The notes below the pieces were generated by a model that did no database searches, was not told the DNA's origin, and saw only the letters and a program-made list of their open reading frames with translations. Below, piece after piece: positions 34,776-42,146 of a stretch of 64,000 bases of DNA. How positions within the stretch are numbered: position 1 is the first letter of the stretch; every line of letters starts with the position of its first letter. The position numbers and the translations under genes are program-made. The DNA is from Rhodobacter sp. (GTDB lineage Bacteria; Pseudomonadota; Alphaproteobacteria; Rhodobacterales; Rhodobacteraceae). The DNA lies in NCBI GenBank assembly GCA_020637515.1, contig JACKKG010000001.1, positions 2,386,501 through 2,450,500 of the forward strand, given 5' to 3'.

Positions 34776-35064
34776 CGAGAACCGGCTCAAGCGGCTGAGA
34801 ATGCGGTCCTGGCGGCGCGGGATCAAGGAGATGGACCTGATCCTGGGACCCTTTGCCGACGATTGGCTGGCGCGGCTGGACGACAGCGCGCTGGACACGT
34901 TCGAAGCGATCCTGGGCGAGAACGACCACGATCTCTATCAATGGGTCACGGCGCGGATCGGACGGCACGACGCGGCGGGGGGGCAGGCCGCGCTGGGGCC
35001 GTCGGCCTATGACGCGCTCATGACCGAGATCGCGCGCCACGCCGCGGCGCGGCTCGAACGCTGA
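34768..35064 (+). CDS. sdhE: FAD assembly factor SdhE (succinate dehydrogenase assembly factor 2)
   Basis: 98-residue SdhE/SDHAF2 protein that promotes covalent FAD attachment to the flavoprotein subunit of succinate dehydrogenase. The conserved RGxxE segment is present in RMRSWRRGIKEMDLILGPF, and the C-terminal helices DTFEAILGENDHDLYQW match the family. The start is GTG 34768 inside the end of the XRE gene. A textbook terminator follows. Succinate dehydrogenase itself is not in the window. Confidence 0.93.
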   Translation: MSDENRLKRLRMRSWRRGIKEMDLILGPFADDWLARLDDSALDTFEAILGENDHDLYQWVTARIGRHDAAGGQAALGPSAYDALMTEIARHAAARLER

Positions 35065-35084
35065 TCGCCGCGCCACGCAGCAAG

Positions 35085-35114
35085 AAGGCCGGGTCGCGTG
35101 ACCCGGCCTTTTGT
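35085..35114 (+). terminator. Rho-independent terminator of XRE-sdhE
   Basis: Stem AAGGCCGGGTC/GACCCGGCCTT, loop GCGT, followed by TTGTTG. Canonical form, 20 bases past the sdhE stop. Confidence 0.9.
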
Positions 35115-35133
35115 TGTCGCCGTCTCGGGCGGG

Positions 35134-36093
35134 TTACTTGCCCGCGGGGGCCTGCGGCATCGGCGCGGCGGCCGAGATGCTGATCGACGACTGGCAGGTG
35201 GAAGAGCTGAACGTGCCGACCCAGATGTCATAGCGACCGGCGGGGGCGTCGGGGATCGACAGGGCCGGCTGCAAATCGTTGGTGTCGTCGTTGAATTGCC
35301 AGGCGGTGGTCGGGTCGTTGACCAGAAGCACCGTGTCGCACTGGCCCTGAACGCTGATGTTCAGCGTGACATTCTGCTGGCCTTGCGGGTCGTAATACAG
35401 CGAGAAGTCGGGCGCCTGCGCGACATAGCCGTGGCCCGGGACGTTGCACTGGTTCTGGAACAGGCTGACCTGGCCGCCGGCGATCACCGGGCGGGTCTCG
35501 TTGCCGCCGGCGCTCAGATGCACCTCGGCGCCACCCAACGACCATTCGGGGCAGGCCGACGGCTGCGGCTGCGTCTGGCCACCGCCCGACGGCGGGAAGG
35601 TCTCGGCCACCAGGGTGGCCTGGCAGGCGTTCGAGCCGAAGGTGCCGACCCAGATGTCATAGCGCCCGGTGGGGGCGTTCGGCAGGCGAACGCGCGGCTG
35701 CAAGGTGCCATCCGAGTCGTCTTGATACATCCACTGCCCCGACGAATCGTTGATCAGCATCGTCGTGTCGCAGTCCGATTGCACCCGGAATTCCAGGTCC
35801 CGGCCAAGGTTGCGCGCATCGTAATTGATGGTGAAGCTGGGTTGCGGCGTGACGCGGCCGTAGCCCTGCACACCGGGCAGGGTGGTGCATTGGCTCAGGT
35901 CCAGCCCGCCGCCGGCATAGATCTGGAATTGCTGGGGCACCCAGGCGGTTTCGGCATCGGTCGTGATCGGAACGCCGTTGAGTTGCCAGTTCGGGCATTG
36001 TTGCGCCGAAGCGGCGCCGGCCAGCGAAAGGCACAGGGCCGCGCCAGCGGCGGCCAGACGAAGACCATGGGAAATACTTGGCATCAAGGACAT
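35134..36093 (-). CDS. Secreted protein with two copies of a four-cysteine GRYDIWVGTF domain
   Basis: 319-residue protein of unknown function. A Sec signal peptide (1-30, cleavage after AGAASA) is followed by two tandem copies of one domain, about 33-165 and 181-307, joined by a proline/glutamine linker (PPSGGGQTQPQPSA). Each copy has four cysteines in the same places (33, 69, 108, 157 and 181, 216, 252, 300), a GYxxxxPxFxxxYD segment, CDTxxLxND, an acidic turn (QDDSDG or NDDTND) and the end motif GRYDIWVGTF. This suggests a disulfide-stapled beta sandwich, perhaps related to bacterial pre-peptidase C-terminal domains. AGGAG precedes ATG 36093; the longer frame to 36156 would bury the signal peptide. 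The next gene upstream has one copy of the domain. Confidence 0.8.
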   Translation of the reverse strand: MSLMPSISHGLRLAAAGAALCLSLAGAASAQQCPNWQLNGVPITTDAETAWVPQQFQIYAGGGLDLSQCTTLPGVQGYGRVTPQPSFTINYDARNLGRDLEFRVQSDCDTTMLINDSSGQWMYQDDSDGTLQPRVRLPNAPTGRYDIWVGTFGSNACQATLVAETFPPSGGGQTQPQPSACPEWSLGGAEVHLSAGGNETRPVIAGGQVSLFQNQCNVPGHGYVAQAPDFSLYYDPQGQQNVTLNISVQGQCDTVLLVNDPTTAWQFNDDTNDLQPALSIPDAPAGRYDIWVGTFSSSTCQSSISISAAAPMPQAPAGK

Positions 36094-36274
36094 GGACAAC
36101 TCCTGAAATAGAGGCGGGTATGGGCGCAGGGTGGAACCGTTCGGGGTTTCAGTCAAGGGTCAAGGCGGGCGCCGGGGCCGCTTGCGGACCCGGTTCGCCA
36201 TGGGTCGCGCGCGCCGTTCAAAGGGTTCAATCGAAAGGGGCCGTCCCCGCGGTGGGCGGGGACGGCGGGCGGTT

Positions 36275-36739
36275 TCAGAAGGATTCGACGCTCAGTTGCG
36301 CGTCGCAGGTTTCCGGGCCGAAGGTGCCGACCCAGATGTCGTATTGGCCCGAAGGCGCCGCCGGGATGCGGATCGCGGGATCCGACCCGTTGGTGTCGTC
36401 GTTGAACAGCCATTCGCCCGAGGCGCTGTTCACCAGCAGCACCGTATCGCAGCTGCCGCTCACGCGCAGTTCCAGCGCGCGGCCCATGCCGAGATCGTCG
36501 TATTGCAAGGTGAAGTCGGGGTTCTCGACGACATAGCCGTTGCCCGGCATGTCGCCGCACTGGCCAAGGTCGATGTCGCCGCCGGCGACGACCTGGGTCG
36601 ATTGCGCGGTCCAGACCTGTTCGGCGTCATAGGCCAACGGCGCGCCGCTGACCGCGTAGCTGGGGCAGGCTGCCGAGGCGACTGCGGGCAGGGCGAGGGT
36701 GAAGACCGCGGCAAGCGCGGCCCGAAACACAGTGTTCAT
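36275..36739 (-). CDS. Secreted single-domain paralogue (GRYDIWVGTF-type)
   Basis: 154-residue exported protein with a signal peptide of 23 residues (cleavage after AVASA) and one copy of the domain found twice in the neighbouring gene. It has cysteines at 25, 61, 97 and 145, GNGYVVENPDFTLQYDD, GSCDTVLLVNSASGEW, NDDTNGSDPAIRIPAAP and GQYDIWVGTF. AGGAG lies before ATG 36739, where a longer frame to 36793 is rejected. The two genes are on the same strand, 181 bases apart, and look like a duplication. Divergent from the LdtR-type regulator. Function unknown; export to the periplasm or outside is the only firm prediction. Confidence 0.78.
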   Translation of the reverse strand: MNTVFRAALAAVFTLALPAVASAACPSYAVSGAPLAYDAEQVWTAQSTQVVAGGDIDLGQCGDMPGNGYVVENPDFTLQYDDLGMGRALELRVSGSCDTVLLVNSASGEWLFNDDTNGSDPAIRIPAAPSGQYDIWVGTFGPETCDAQLSVESF

Positions 36740-36938
36740 GGCAACTCCTTTGATGAACGCGCCAGCGTTGCCCGCGCCCCCGAAATCCGTCAATCAGGTT
36801 TCAACCGACTGACATTCTTGTGATTTTTCCGAACCGGAGCGGATCTTTGGGCGATAGCGCAAACGGTGTTGCGCTTAACCGGCTATTTGCAATTTGTGGA
36901 CAAGAATGGCGACCGAACCCTCATTGGTGGAGCCGCGC

Positions 36939-37460
36939 ATGAGTTTTCACAGCCACGTCAAACCCGCCACGCCCCCCGGGCATGACGAGGGGCCGCCGGG
37001 CGGTCTGTTGTCCGGCTATCTCGACAGCCTCGCATTGGTCGAGCGGCTGCACCGGCTGCTGCTCGATGTCATCAAGGACGAGTTCGAACGATTGGGCATC
37101 CTGGACATCAACGCGGTGCAAGCGCTGCTGCTGTTCAACATTGCCGACAACGAGGTGACCGCGGGCGAGTTGAAGACGCGCGGATATTACCAGGGCTCGA
37201 ACGTCAGTTACAATCTGAAGAAGCTGGTCGAAAACGGCTACATGCATCATGCCCGATGCGAGATCGACCGACGGTCGGTGCGCGTCAGCCTGACCCCGCG
37301 CGGGCACGAGGTGCGGTCGGTTGTCGCGGATCTCTTTGCGCGCCATGCCGACGGGTTGATCGGCAAGCGGGTCGTGGCCGCGGGCGAGCTTGACACCATC
37401 AACGGCGCGCTGAAACGGATGGAACGCTACTGGGCCGATCAGATCCGCTATATCTATTGA
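36939..37460 (+). CDS. LdtR-like MarR-family regulator
   Basis: 173-residue MarR-type winged-helix protein. The family-specific run is strong: LVERLHRLLLDVIKDEFERLG, DINAVQALLLFNIADNEVTAGELKTRGYYQGSNVSYNLKKLVENGYMHH (described, not a single motif) and CEIDRRSVRVSLT. LdtR of Liberibacter and other Rhizobiales regulates an L,D-transpeptidase gene and stress tolerance and binds aromatic ligands; the name here rests on that resemblance. ATG 36939 has GGAG six bases upstream and is preferred to ATG 36906 or TTG 36894. It is divergent from the secreted four-cysteine protein, with 199 bases between the starts, so that gene is a candidate target. No L,D-transpeptidase is adjacent. Confidence 0.86.
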   Translation: MSFHSHVKPATPPGHDEGPPGGLLSGYLDSLALVERLHRLLLDVIKDEFERLGILDINAVQALLLFNIADNEVTAGELKTRGYYQGSNVSYNLKKLVENGYMHHARCEIDRRSVRVSLTPRGHEVRSVVADLFARHADGLIGKRVVAAGELDTINGALKRMERYWADQIRYIY

Positions 37461-37536
37461 TCGCGCGGCGGCCCGACGGTCCGCGCCGCCATTGGCCATG
37501 GCCCGGGCCGCGCGCGTTTCGCCGGTCGCGGTTCCC

Positions 37537-38487
37537 TCAGCTTGCGCCCAGTTTCGCCTTCCGCGCCGCCCGCAGCCGCGCAAAATCGTCGCCGGCGTGA
37601 TAACTGGAGCGGGTCAGCGGCGTCGCGGACACCATCAGAAACCCCTTGCCATAAGCGGTCTTTTCGTAGGCGGAGAATTCCTCGGGCGGGACGAAGCGTT
37701 CGACCGCGTGATGCTTGGGCGTCGGTTGCAGATACTGCCCGATCGTCAGGAAATCGACATCGGCGCTGCGCATGTCATCCATCACCTGCGTGACGCCCTG
37801 CCGGTCCTCGCCCAGCCCGACCATGATGCCCGATTTGGTGAAGATCATCGGGTCCAGTTGCTTGACCCGCTGCAACAGCCGGAGCGAATGGAAATACCGC
37901 GCACCGGGGCGCACCGTCGGGTAAAGGCCAGGGACGGTTTCCAGGTTGTGGTTGAACACATCGGGACGCGCGGCGACGACAACTTCCAGCGCCTCGGGGC
38001 CGCACCGCAGGAAATCGGGCGTCAGGATCTCGATCGTGGTTTCGGGCGCGCGGTGGCGCACGGCGCGGATCGTCTGGGCGAAATGCTCGGCCCCGCCGTC
38101 GGCCACATCATCGCGATCGACCGAGGTGATGACCACATGCTTCAGGCCCAGCGTCGCCACCGCATGGGCGACGCGCCCCGGTTCGAAGGCGTCCAGCGCC
38201 TCGGGCTTGCCGGTCGCCACGTTGCAGAAGGTGCAGCCCCGGGTGCAGATCTCGCCCATGATCATCATCGTCGCGTGGCCCTGCGACCAGCATTCGCCGA
38301 CGTTCGGGCAGCCGGCCTCCTCGCAGACCGTGGCCAGCTTGTTGTCGCGCATGATGCGGCGGGTTTCGTTGTAACCCGGGCCACCCGGCGCCTTGACGCG
38401 AATCCACGCCGGTTTCTTGGGCTGCGCCTGGTCCGGGCGATGCGCTTTCTCGGGGTGGCGCTGGTCGGGCAGTTTGAGGTCGCGCAT
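37537..38487 (-). CDS. lipA: Lipoyl synthase
   Basis: 316-residue radical-SAM enzyme that inserts two sulfurs into protein-bound octanoyl groups to make lipoyl cofactor. Both clusters are visible: the auxiliary cluster CX4CX5C with Cys55, Cys60 and Cys66, and the SAM cluster CX3CX2C with Cys81, Cys85 and Cys88 (CTRGCTFC). The C-terminal end RSSYHAGDDF holds the conserved serine ligand. GGAGGACCCG precedes ATG 38487. It lies downstream of the peroxiredoxin gene, with a terminator between. Confidence 0.97.
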   Translation of the reverse strand: MRDLKLPDQRHPEKAHRPDQAQPKKPAWIRVKAPGGPGYNETRRIMRDNKLATVCEEAGCPNVGECWSQGHATMMIMGEICTRGCTFCNVATGKPEALDAFEPGRVAHAVATLGLKHVVITSVDRDDVADGGAEHFAQTIRAVRHRAPETTIEILTPDFLRCGPEALEVVVAARPDVFNHNLETVPGLYPTVRPGARYFHSLRLLQRVKQLDPMIFTKSGIMVGLGEDRQGVTQVMDDMRSADVDFLTIGQYLQPTPKHHAVERFVPPEEFSAYEKTAYGKGFLMVSATPLTRSSYHAGDDFARLRAARKAKLGAS

Positions 38488-38551
38488 CGGGTCCTCCGCT
38501 CGCGGATGGCTGCGCCGGGACATAGCGCGCCAGGCGCCGCAAGGCAAGAAA

Positions 38552-38580
38552 ACCCCGCGGCAAGCAGGCTTGCGCGGGGT
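38552..38580 (-). terminator. Terminator of the peroxiredoxin gene
   Basis: Stem ACCCCGCG-CAAGC with one bulged G against GCTTGCGCGGGGT. On the minus strand the stem is followed by TTTTCTT, a normal intrinsic terminator, between the peroxiredoxin and lipA genes. Confidence 0.8.
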
Positions 38581-38657
38581 GCAAGGCGGTCAGGCCGCCG
38601 GGATGCGCGGGGGGGGGGGCGGGCGCTTGCGTGGGCCGGCCCCCCGGGCGCGGCCGA

Positions 38658-39206
38658 TCAGGCGGCGGCTTCGCGATTGGCCTCGATCAGCCAGTTCAGC
38701 ACGGTTTCGGGCGACGACACGCCATAGGGGTCCGCGCCATGGTTGTCCGACAGGCCGGGCTCTTCGAACCAGGCCTCGACCACGCCGTCGCGCACGATGG
38801 CGGCATAGCGCCACGACCGCAGGCCGAACCCGAGATTGTCCTTGCGCACCAGCATCCCCATGCGGCGGGTGAACTCGCCCGAGCCGTCGGGGATCACCTT
38901 GACGTTCTTCAGACCCTGGTCGATCGCCCATTTGTTCATGACGAAGCTGTCGTTGACCGACATGCAGTAGATGTCGTCGATGCCCTGCGCCTTGAAGTCC
39001 TCGTAGCCGTTCTCGAACCCGGGGAGCTGATAGGTCGAGCAGGTCGGCGTGAAGGCACCGGGCAGCGAGAACAGCACCACGCGCTTGCCTTTGAAATAGT
39101 CCGCCGTGGTCAGGTCCTGCCAGCGGAACGGGTTCGGACCCCCGACACTTTCATCGCGAACGCGGGTGTGAAAGGTCACTTCAGGAAGACGAAAGCCGGT
39201 ATGCAT
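38658..39206 (-). CDS. Peroxiredoxin (Prx5/AhpC-TSA, glutaredoxin-dependent type)
   Basis: 182-residue thiol peroxidase. The peroxidatic cysteine is Cys56 in PGAFTPTCSTYQLPGF; a second cysteine, Cys81, sits in IYCMSVNDSFVM as in the Prx5 group. ARG in FGLRSWRYA and the C-terminal region fit the same group, which reduces H2O2 and organic peroxides with glutathione/glutaredoxin. ATG 39206 gives the normal length; the frame extends back to 39533 through the intergenic region without family sequence. GGTGAG lies before the ATG. An inverted repeat in the AT-rich leader is listed separately. Confidence 0.92.
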   Translation of the reverse strand: MHTGFRLPEVTFHTRVRDESVGGPNPFRWQDLTTADYFKGKRVVLFSLPGAFTPTCSTYQLPGFENGYEDFKAQGIDDIYCMSVNDSFVMNKWAIDQGLKNVKVIPDGSGEFTRRMGMLVRKDNLGFGLRSWRYAAIVRDGVVEAWFEEPGLSDNHGADPYGVSSPETVLNWLIEANREAAA

Positions 39207-39290
39207 GAGAGAACTCACCGTTGAATTGCAAGAGGTTAGGCCAGCGCGAGTCGCTGACCTTGCTTCCTTTCTAGAACGATTCCAAGTCGC

Positions 39291-39326
39291 GCTGCAATTG
39301 CGAAAAAGATCTATTTGCAATGCAGC
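39291..39326. promoter_or_regulatory. Inverted repeat in the peroxiredoxin upstream region
   Basis: GCTGCAATTGC and GCAATGCAGC form a 10-base pairing with one bulged base around a 15-base AT-rich centre, 85-120 bases upstream of the peroxiredoxin ATG. It could be an operator or promoter-overlapping dyad. It does not match the OxyR ATAG-N7-CTAT pattern. Confidence 0.35.
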
Positions 39327-39397
39327 ATTTTGCGACACCCGCACGGCAGCCCGCACCGCAGCCCCCGCCGTGCCTGCCTGGTCCGCGCGCAGGCGCG

Positions 39398-40582
39398 TCA
39401 GCGCCCCAGCATCTTCATGCCGCGCGTCAATCCCTCGAGGGTCATCGGCACCATGCGCTCTTCGAACAGGTCCGAGATCAGGCGGATCGACTGGGTATGG
39501 GACCAGTGCCGTTCCGGCGTCGGGTTGATCCAAAGGTTCTGCGTCCAGTGCGCGCGCGCGCGCGCCAGCCAGGTCGCGCCGGATTCCTCGTTCCAGTGCT
39601 CGTTCGCGCCGCCGGCATAGGCGATCTCATAAGGCGACATCGTGGCGTCACCGACGAAGATGCACTTGTAGTCCGGGCCATAGGTGCGCAGCACCTCCCA
39701 GGTGGGGGTGCGGGCATCCCAGCGGCGCGCGTTGTCTTTCCAGACGAATTCGTAGAGGCAGTTGTGAAAGTAGAAATGTTCCAGATGCTTGAACTCGGAC
39801 CGGGCGGCACTGAACAGCTCTTCCAGCACCTTGACATAGGGGTCCATCGAACCGCCGATGTCGAAGAACAGCAGCACCTTGACCGCGTTGCGCCGCTCGG
39901 GCCGGGTCTTGACGTCGAGCCAGCCTTGCTCGGCCGTGGCGCGGATCGTGCCGTCGAGATCCAGCTCGAGCTCGGCGCCGTCGCGCGCCCAGTTGCGCAG
40001 CCGCTTCAGCGCGACCTTGATGTTGCGCGTGCCCAGTTCGACGGTGTCGTCAAGATTGCGGAACTCGCGCTTGTCCCAGACCTTGACCGCGCGTCCCTGG
40101 CGGCCCTCTTTCTGGCCGATGCGCACCCCCTCGGGGTTATAGCCATAGGCGCCGAAGGGCGAGGTGCCGGCCGTGCCGATCCACTTCGAGCCGCCCTGGT
40201 GGCGCTCTTTCTGCTCCTCGAGCCGTTGTTTCAGCGTTTCCATCAGCTTTTCGAACCCGCCGAGGGCCTCGACCCTGGCGCGTTCCTCGTCGGTCAGGTG
40301 CTTTTCGGCCAGTTTTTCCAGCCACTCGGCCGGCAGATCGACGGCCTGGATCACCGCCTCGGGGGTGATCGCGTCGAGCCCCTTGAAGGTCGCCGCAAAG
40401 GCGCGGTCGAAACGGTCGATGTGGGCCTCGTTCTTCACCATCGTGGTGCGGGCGAGGTAATAGAACCCTTCGGCGTCGAACTGCGCGAGGCCGGCTTTCA
40501 GGGCCTCGAGAAAACCCAGGTATTCCCGCACGCTGACCGGAACGGCGTGGGCGCGCAATTGTTCGAGAAAGGGGCGGAACAT
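39398..40582 (-). CDS. VWA-domain protein with DxGxS-type MIDAS (CoxE-like superfamily)
   Basis: 394-residue cytoplasmic protein. The N-terminal part (MFRPFLEQLRAHAVPVSVREYLGFLEAL) is a helical domain shared with other VWA proteins of this group. A basic, charged middle (EKLMETLKQRLEEQKERHQG) follows. The C-terminal VWA domain has LLFFDIGGSMDP with Asp241, where the first MIDAS serine is a glycine, and ends in FVGDATMSPYEI plus NPTPERHWSHTQSIRLISDLF. I recall this DxGGSM form as normal for this subfamily. ATG 40582 overlaps the stop of a small membrane protein gene by one base. No AAA+ partner is next to it. Function unknown. Confidence 0.84.
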   Translation of the reverse strand: MFRPFLEQLRAHAVPVSVREYLGFLEALKAGLAQFDAEGFYYLARTTMVKNEAHIDRFDRAFAATFKGLDAITPEAVIQAVDLPAEWLEKLAEKHLTDEERARVEALGGFEKLMETLKQRLEEQKERHQGGSKWIGTAGTSPFGAYGYNPEGVRIGQKEGRQGRAVKVWDKREFRNLDDTVELGTRNIKVALKRLRNWARDGAELELDLDGTIRATAEQGWLDVKTRPERRNAVKVLLFFDIGGSMDPYVKVLEELFSAARSEFKHLEHFYFHNCLYEFVWKDNARRWDARTPTWEVLRTYGPDYKCIFVGDATMSPYEIAYAGGANEHWNEESGATWLARARAHWTQNLWINPTPERHWSHTQSIRLISDLFEERMVPMTLEGLTRGMKMLGR

Positions 40583-40746
40583 CACATCGCCCGCTGGATC
40601 ACCACGGTCAGCACCGTGCCCAGGATGGCGCCGATCAACCCCCAGACCGCGGCATACTGGACGATGTCCAGGCGCTCGCCGCCCTTGCGACGGGCAAAGA
40701 TCCCGCCCCAGACGGCGCCGATCAGAAAGCCTGCGAAGATGAACAT
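40582..40746 (-). CDS. Small membrane protein, 54 residues
   Basis: Two hydrophobic segments (MFIFAGFLIGAVWGGIFA and YAAVWGLIGAILGTVLTVVI) joined by a basic loop RRKGGERLD, so an inner-membrane hairpin with the loop in the cytoplasm. The frame continues upstream to 41211 but that part is a shadow of the DUF2927 gene; ATG 40746 is the natural start, 20 bases past the DUF2927 stop. It is coupled by one base to the VWA gene downstream, suggesting the two work together. No known function. Confidence 0.68.
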   Translation of the reverse strand: MFIFAGFLIGAVWGGIFARRKGGERLDIVQYAAVWGLIGAILGTVLTVVIQRAM

Positions 40747-40766
40747 GAAAGCCTCTGCGTTGCCGG

Positions 40767-42146
40767 TCAGAGATTCGCGTAGCGTTGCGCCGCGCCGCCG
40801 ATCCGGGCGATTTCGTCCAGCCGCGTGCGCGCCGCGGCATCCGAGCCGAACCCATAGCGCGCGGCGGCCATCGAGTCGAGCCTCAGGCGCGAGGCCTGAT
40901 CGACCTGACCCAGTTGCGACAGCGCCTCGGCGCGAATGAACTGAAGCGAGGCCAGAAAGGCCGCGTTCTCGGTGCGCGCGGCATAGGGCAGGGCGCGTTG
41001 CGCCAGGTCCAGCGCCAGTTGCGACTGACCGGTCGCCAGCGCCTGCACGGCCAGATGCATGTCGATATGGGCCGCGTGGACCTCGCCGCCAGGGGTGTGG
41101 CGGTAGATGTCGGCGGCCTGCACCAGCGCCTGCATCGCGTCGTCGCCCTGGTCGCGCGGGGCGACGCGCGCCACCAGCATCAGGCTGAGGGCAAGGCGAT
41201 TGTCGGTCCACCCTTCGGACCGGGCCAGGGCCAGGGCCCGGGCTGCGCTTTCGCGCCGCGCGCTCAACCCGTCGGCCGAGGACAGCGCCTGCTCGATCGC
41301 CAGTTGCCAGGCGCGCGGCGTGATGCCGACCTGGGTGCCGCCCCGGCCCCGGCCCTGGGGGTTCAGCCGGTTGAACAGGGTCGGCAGACGGGCCGCGACC
41401 TGGTCGCGGGTCATTCCGGGGTGCAGTTCGGGCGAATACCAGACGCGCAACAGCAACATGTCGAAGCCGGTGAGCGTGGTCTGGAAATTGTCATCGTTGA
41501 AGATCGAATCCGACAGGCGGAACAGATCGTTGAGCGGTCCCAGCCCTTGCGCGATCTCCTCGTGCAGGCAGTCGCGGATTTCCTGCGGCGTGGTGTCCGA
41601 GGGGATGAAGACGGCGGCGCGGTGACGCTGGACGACCTGCGTCCAGTCGATGGCGGTGCTGCGCCGGTTGGCGACGAAATCCTGCCAGCTGTCCACGTTG
41701 GGCACCACGAAACACGAGGCCGAGGGCACCATCGCCTGCATTTGACGGCGCGGCACGAAATCGACGGTGATCCGGTTTTCGTCGGCGGTGGTGTCGGTGG
41801 CGCGGCGGATGTCGATACCGGCCTCGGCCTGAAAGCGGGCGATCAGCCGGTCCAGATCGCCGATCGCCTGGGCCGAGGGTGCGTGCACCGGCACGATGGC
41901 GATTGGTCCTTCGAACCGCGAAAAGTTCGCGATCGGGCGGCCGCTTTCCATGGCAAAGCCCAGTTCCAGAAAGTCGCGCGTCATGTCGGCGTTGCTGCGC
42001 GCGGGCGGCAACGGGTTGGGCGCGCCCGGGCTCCAGGTCGGCAGGGGGGCGGTGGCGCCGGTGCTGGCGTCCAGCCGCTGGACCTCGCCCATCGGGGTGC
42101 AGCCGGCCAGCGCGACCAGCGCCAGCGAGAAAAGACGCCGTCTCAT
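40767..42146 (-). CDS. DUF2927 lipoprotein
   Basis: 459-residue predicted lipoprotein: signal MRRRLFSLALVALAGC with lipobox cysteine Cys16. The DUF2927 domain spans about 45-250 (DFLELGFAMESGRPIANFSRFEGPI with a conserved SxxxRFxxPI-like edge, then LHEEIAQGLGPLNDLFRLSDSIFNDDN). The C-terminal 200 residues are alanine-rich helices with TPR-like character (RALALARSEGWTDNRLALSLML). The HEEIAQ stretch resembles a single-metal protease helix (HExxx), but the rest of a metallopeptidase motif is not seen. It overlaps dusA by four bases and precedes the small membrane protein. Envelope-located; function unknown. Confidence 0.85.
   Translation of the reverse strand: MRRRLFSLALVALAGCTPMGEVQRLDASTGATAPLPTWSPGAPNPLPPARSNADMTRDFLELGFAMESGRPIANFSRFEGPIAIVPVHAPSAQAIGDLDRLIARFQAEAGIDIRRATDTTADENRITVDFVPRRQMQAMVPSASCFVVPNVDSWQDFVANRRSTAIDWTQVVQRHRAAVFIPSDTTPQEIRDCLHEEIAQGLGPLNDLFRLSDSIFNDDNFQTTLTGFDMLLLRVWYSPELHPGMTRDQVAARLPTLFNRLNPQGRGRGGTQVGITPRAWQLAIEQALSSADGLSARRESAARALALARSEGWTDNRLALSLMLVARVAPRDQGDDAMQALVQAADIYRHTPGGEVHAAHIDMHLAVQALATGQSQLALDLAQRALPYAARTENAAFLASLQFIRAEALSQLGQVDQASRLRLDSMAAARYGFGSDAAARTRLDEIARIGGAAQRYANL

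Noticed and set aside
38602..38640. G-run near the peroxiredoxin stop as a quadruplex or phase-variation tract
   Set aside because: A single poly-G run without repeated spacing and outside any coding start; more likely plain GC bias.
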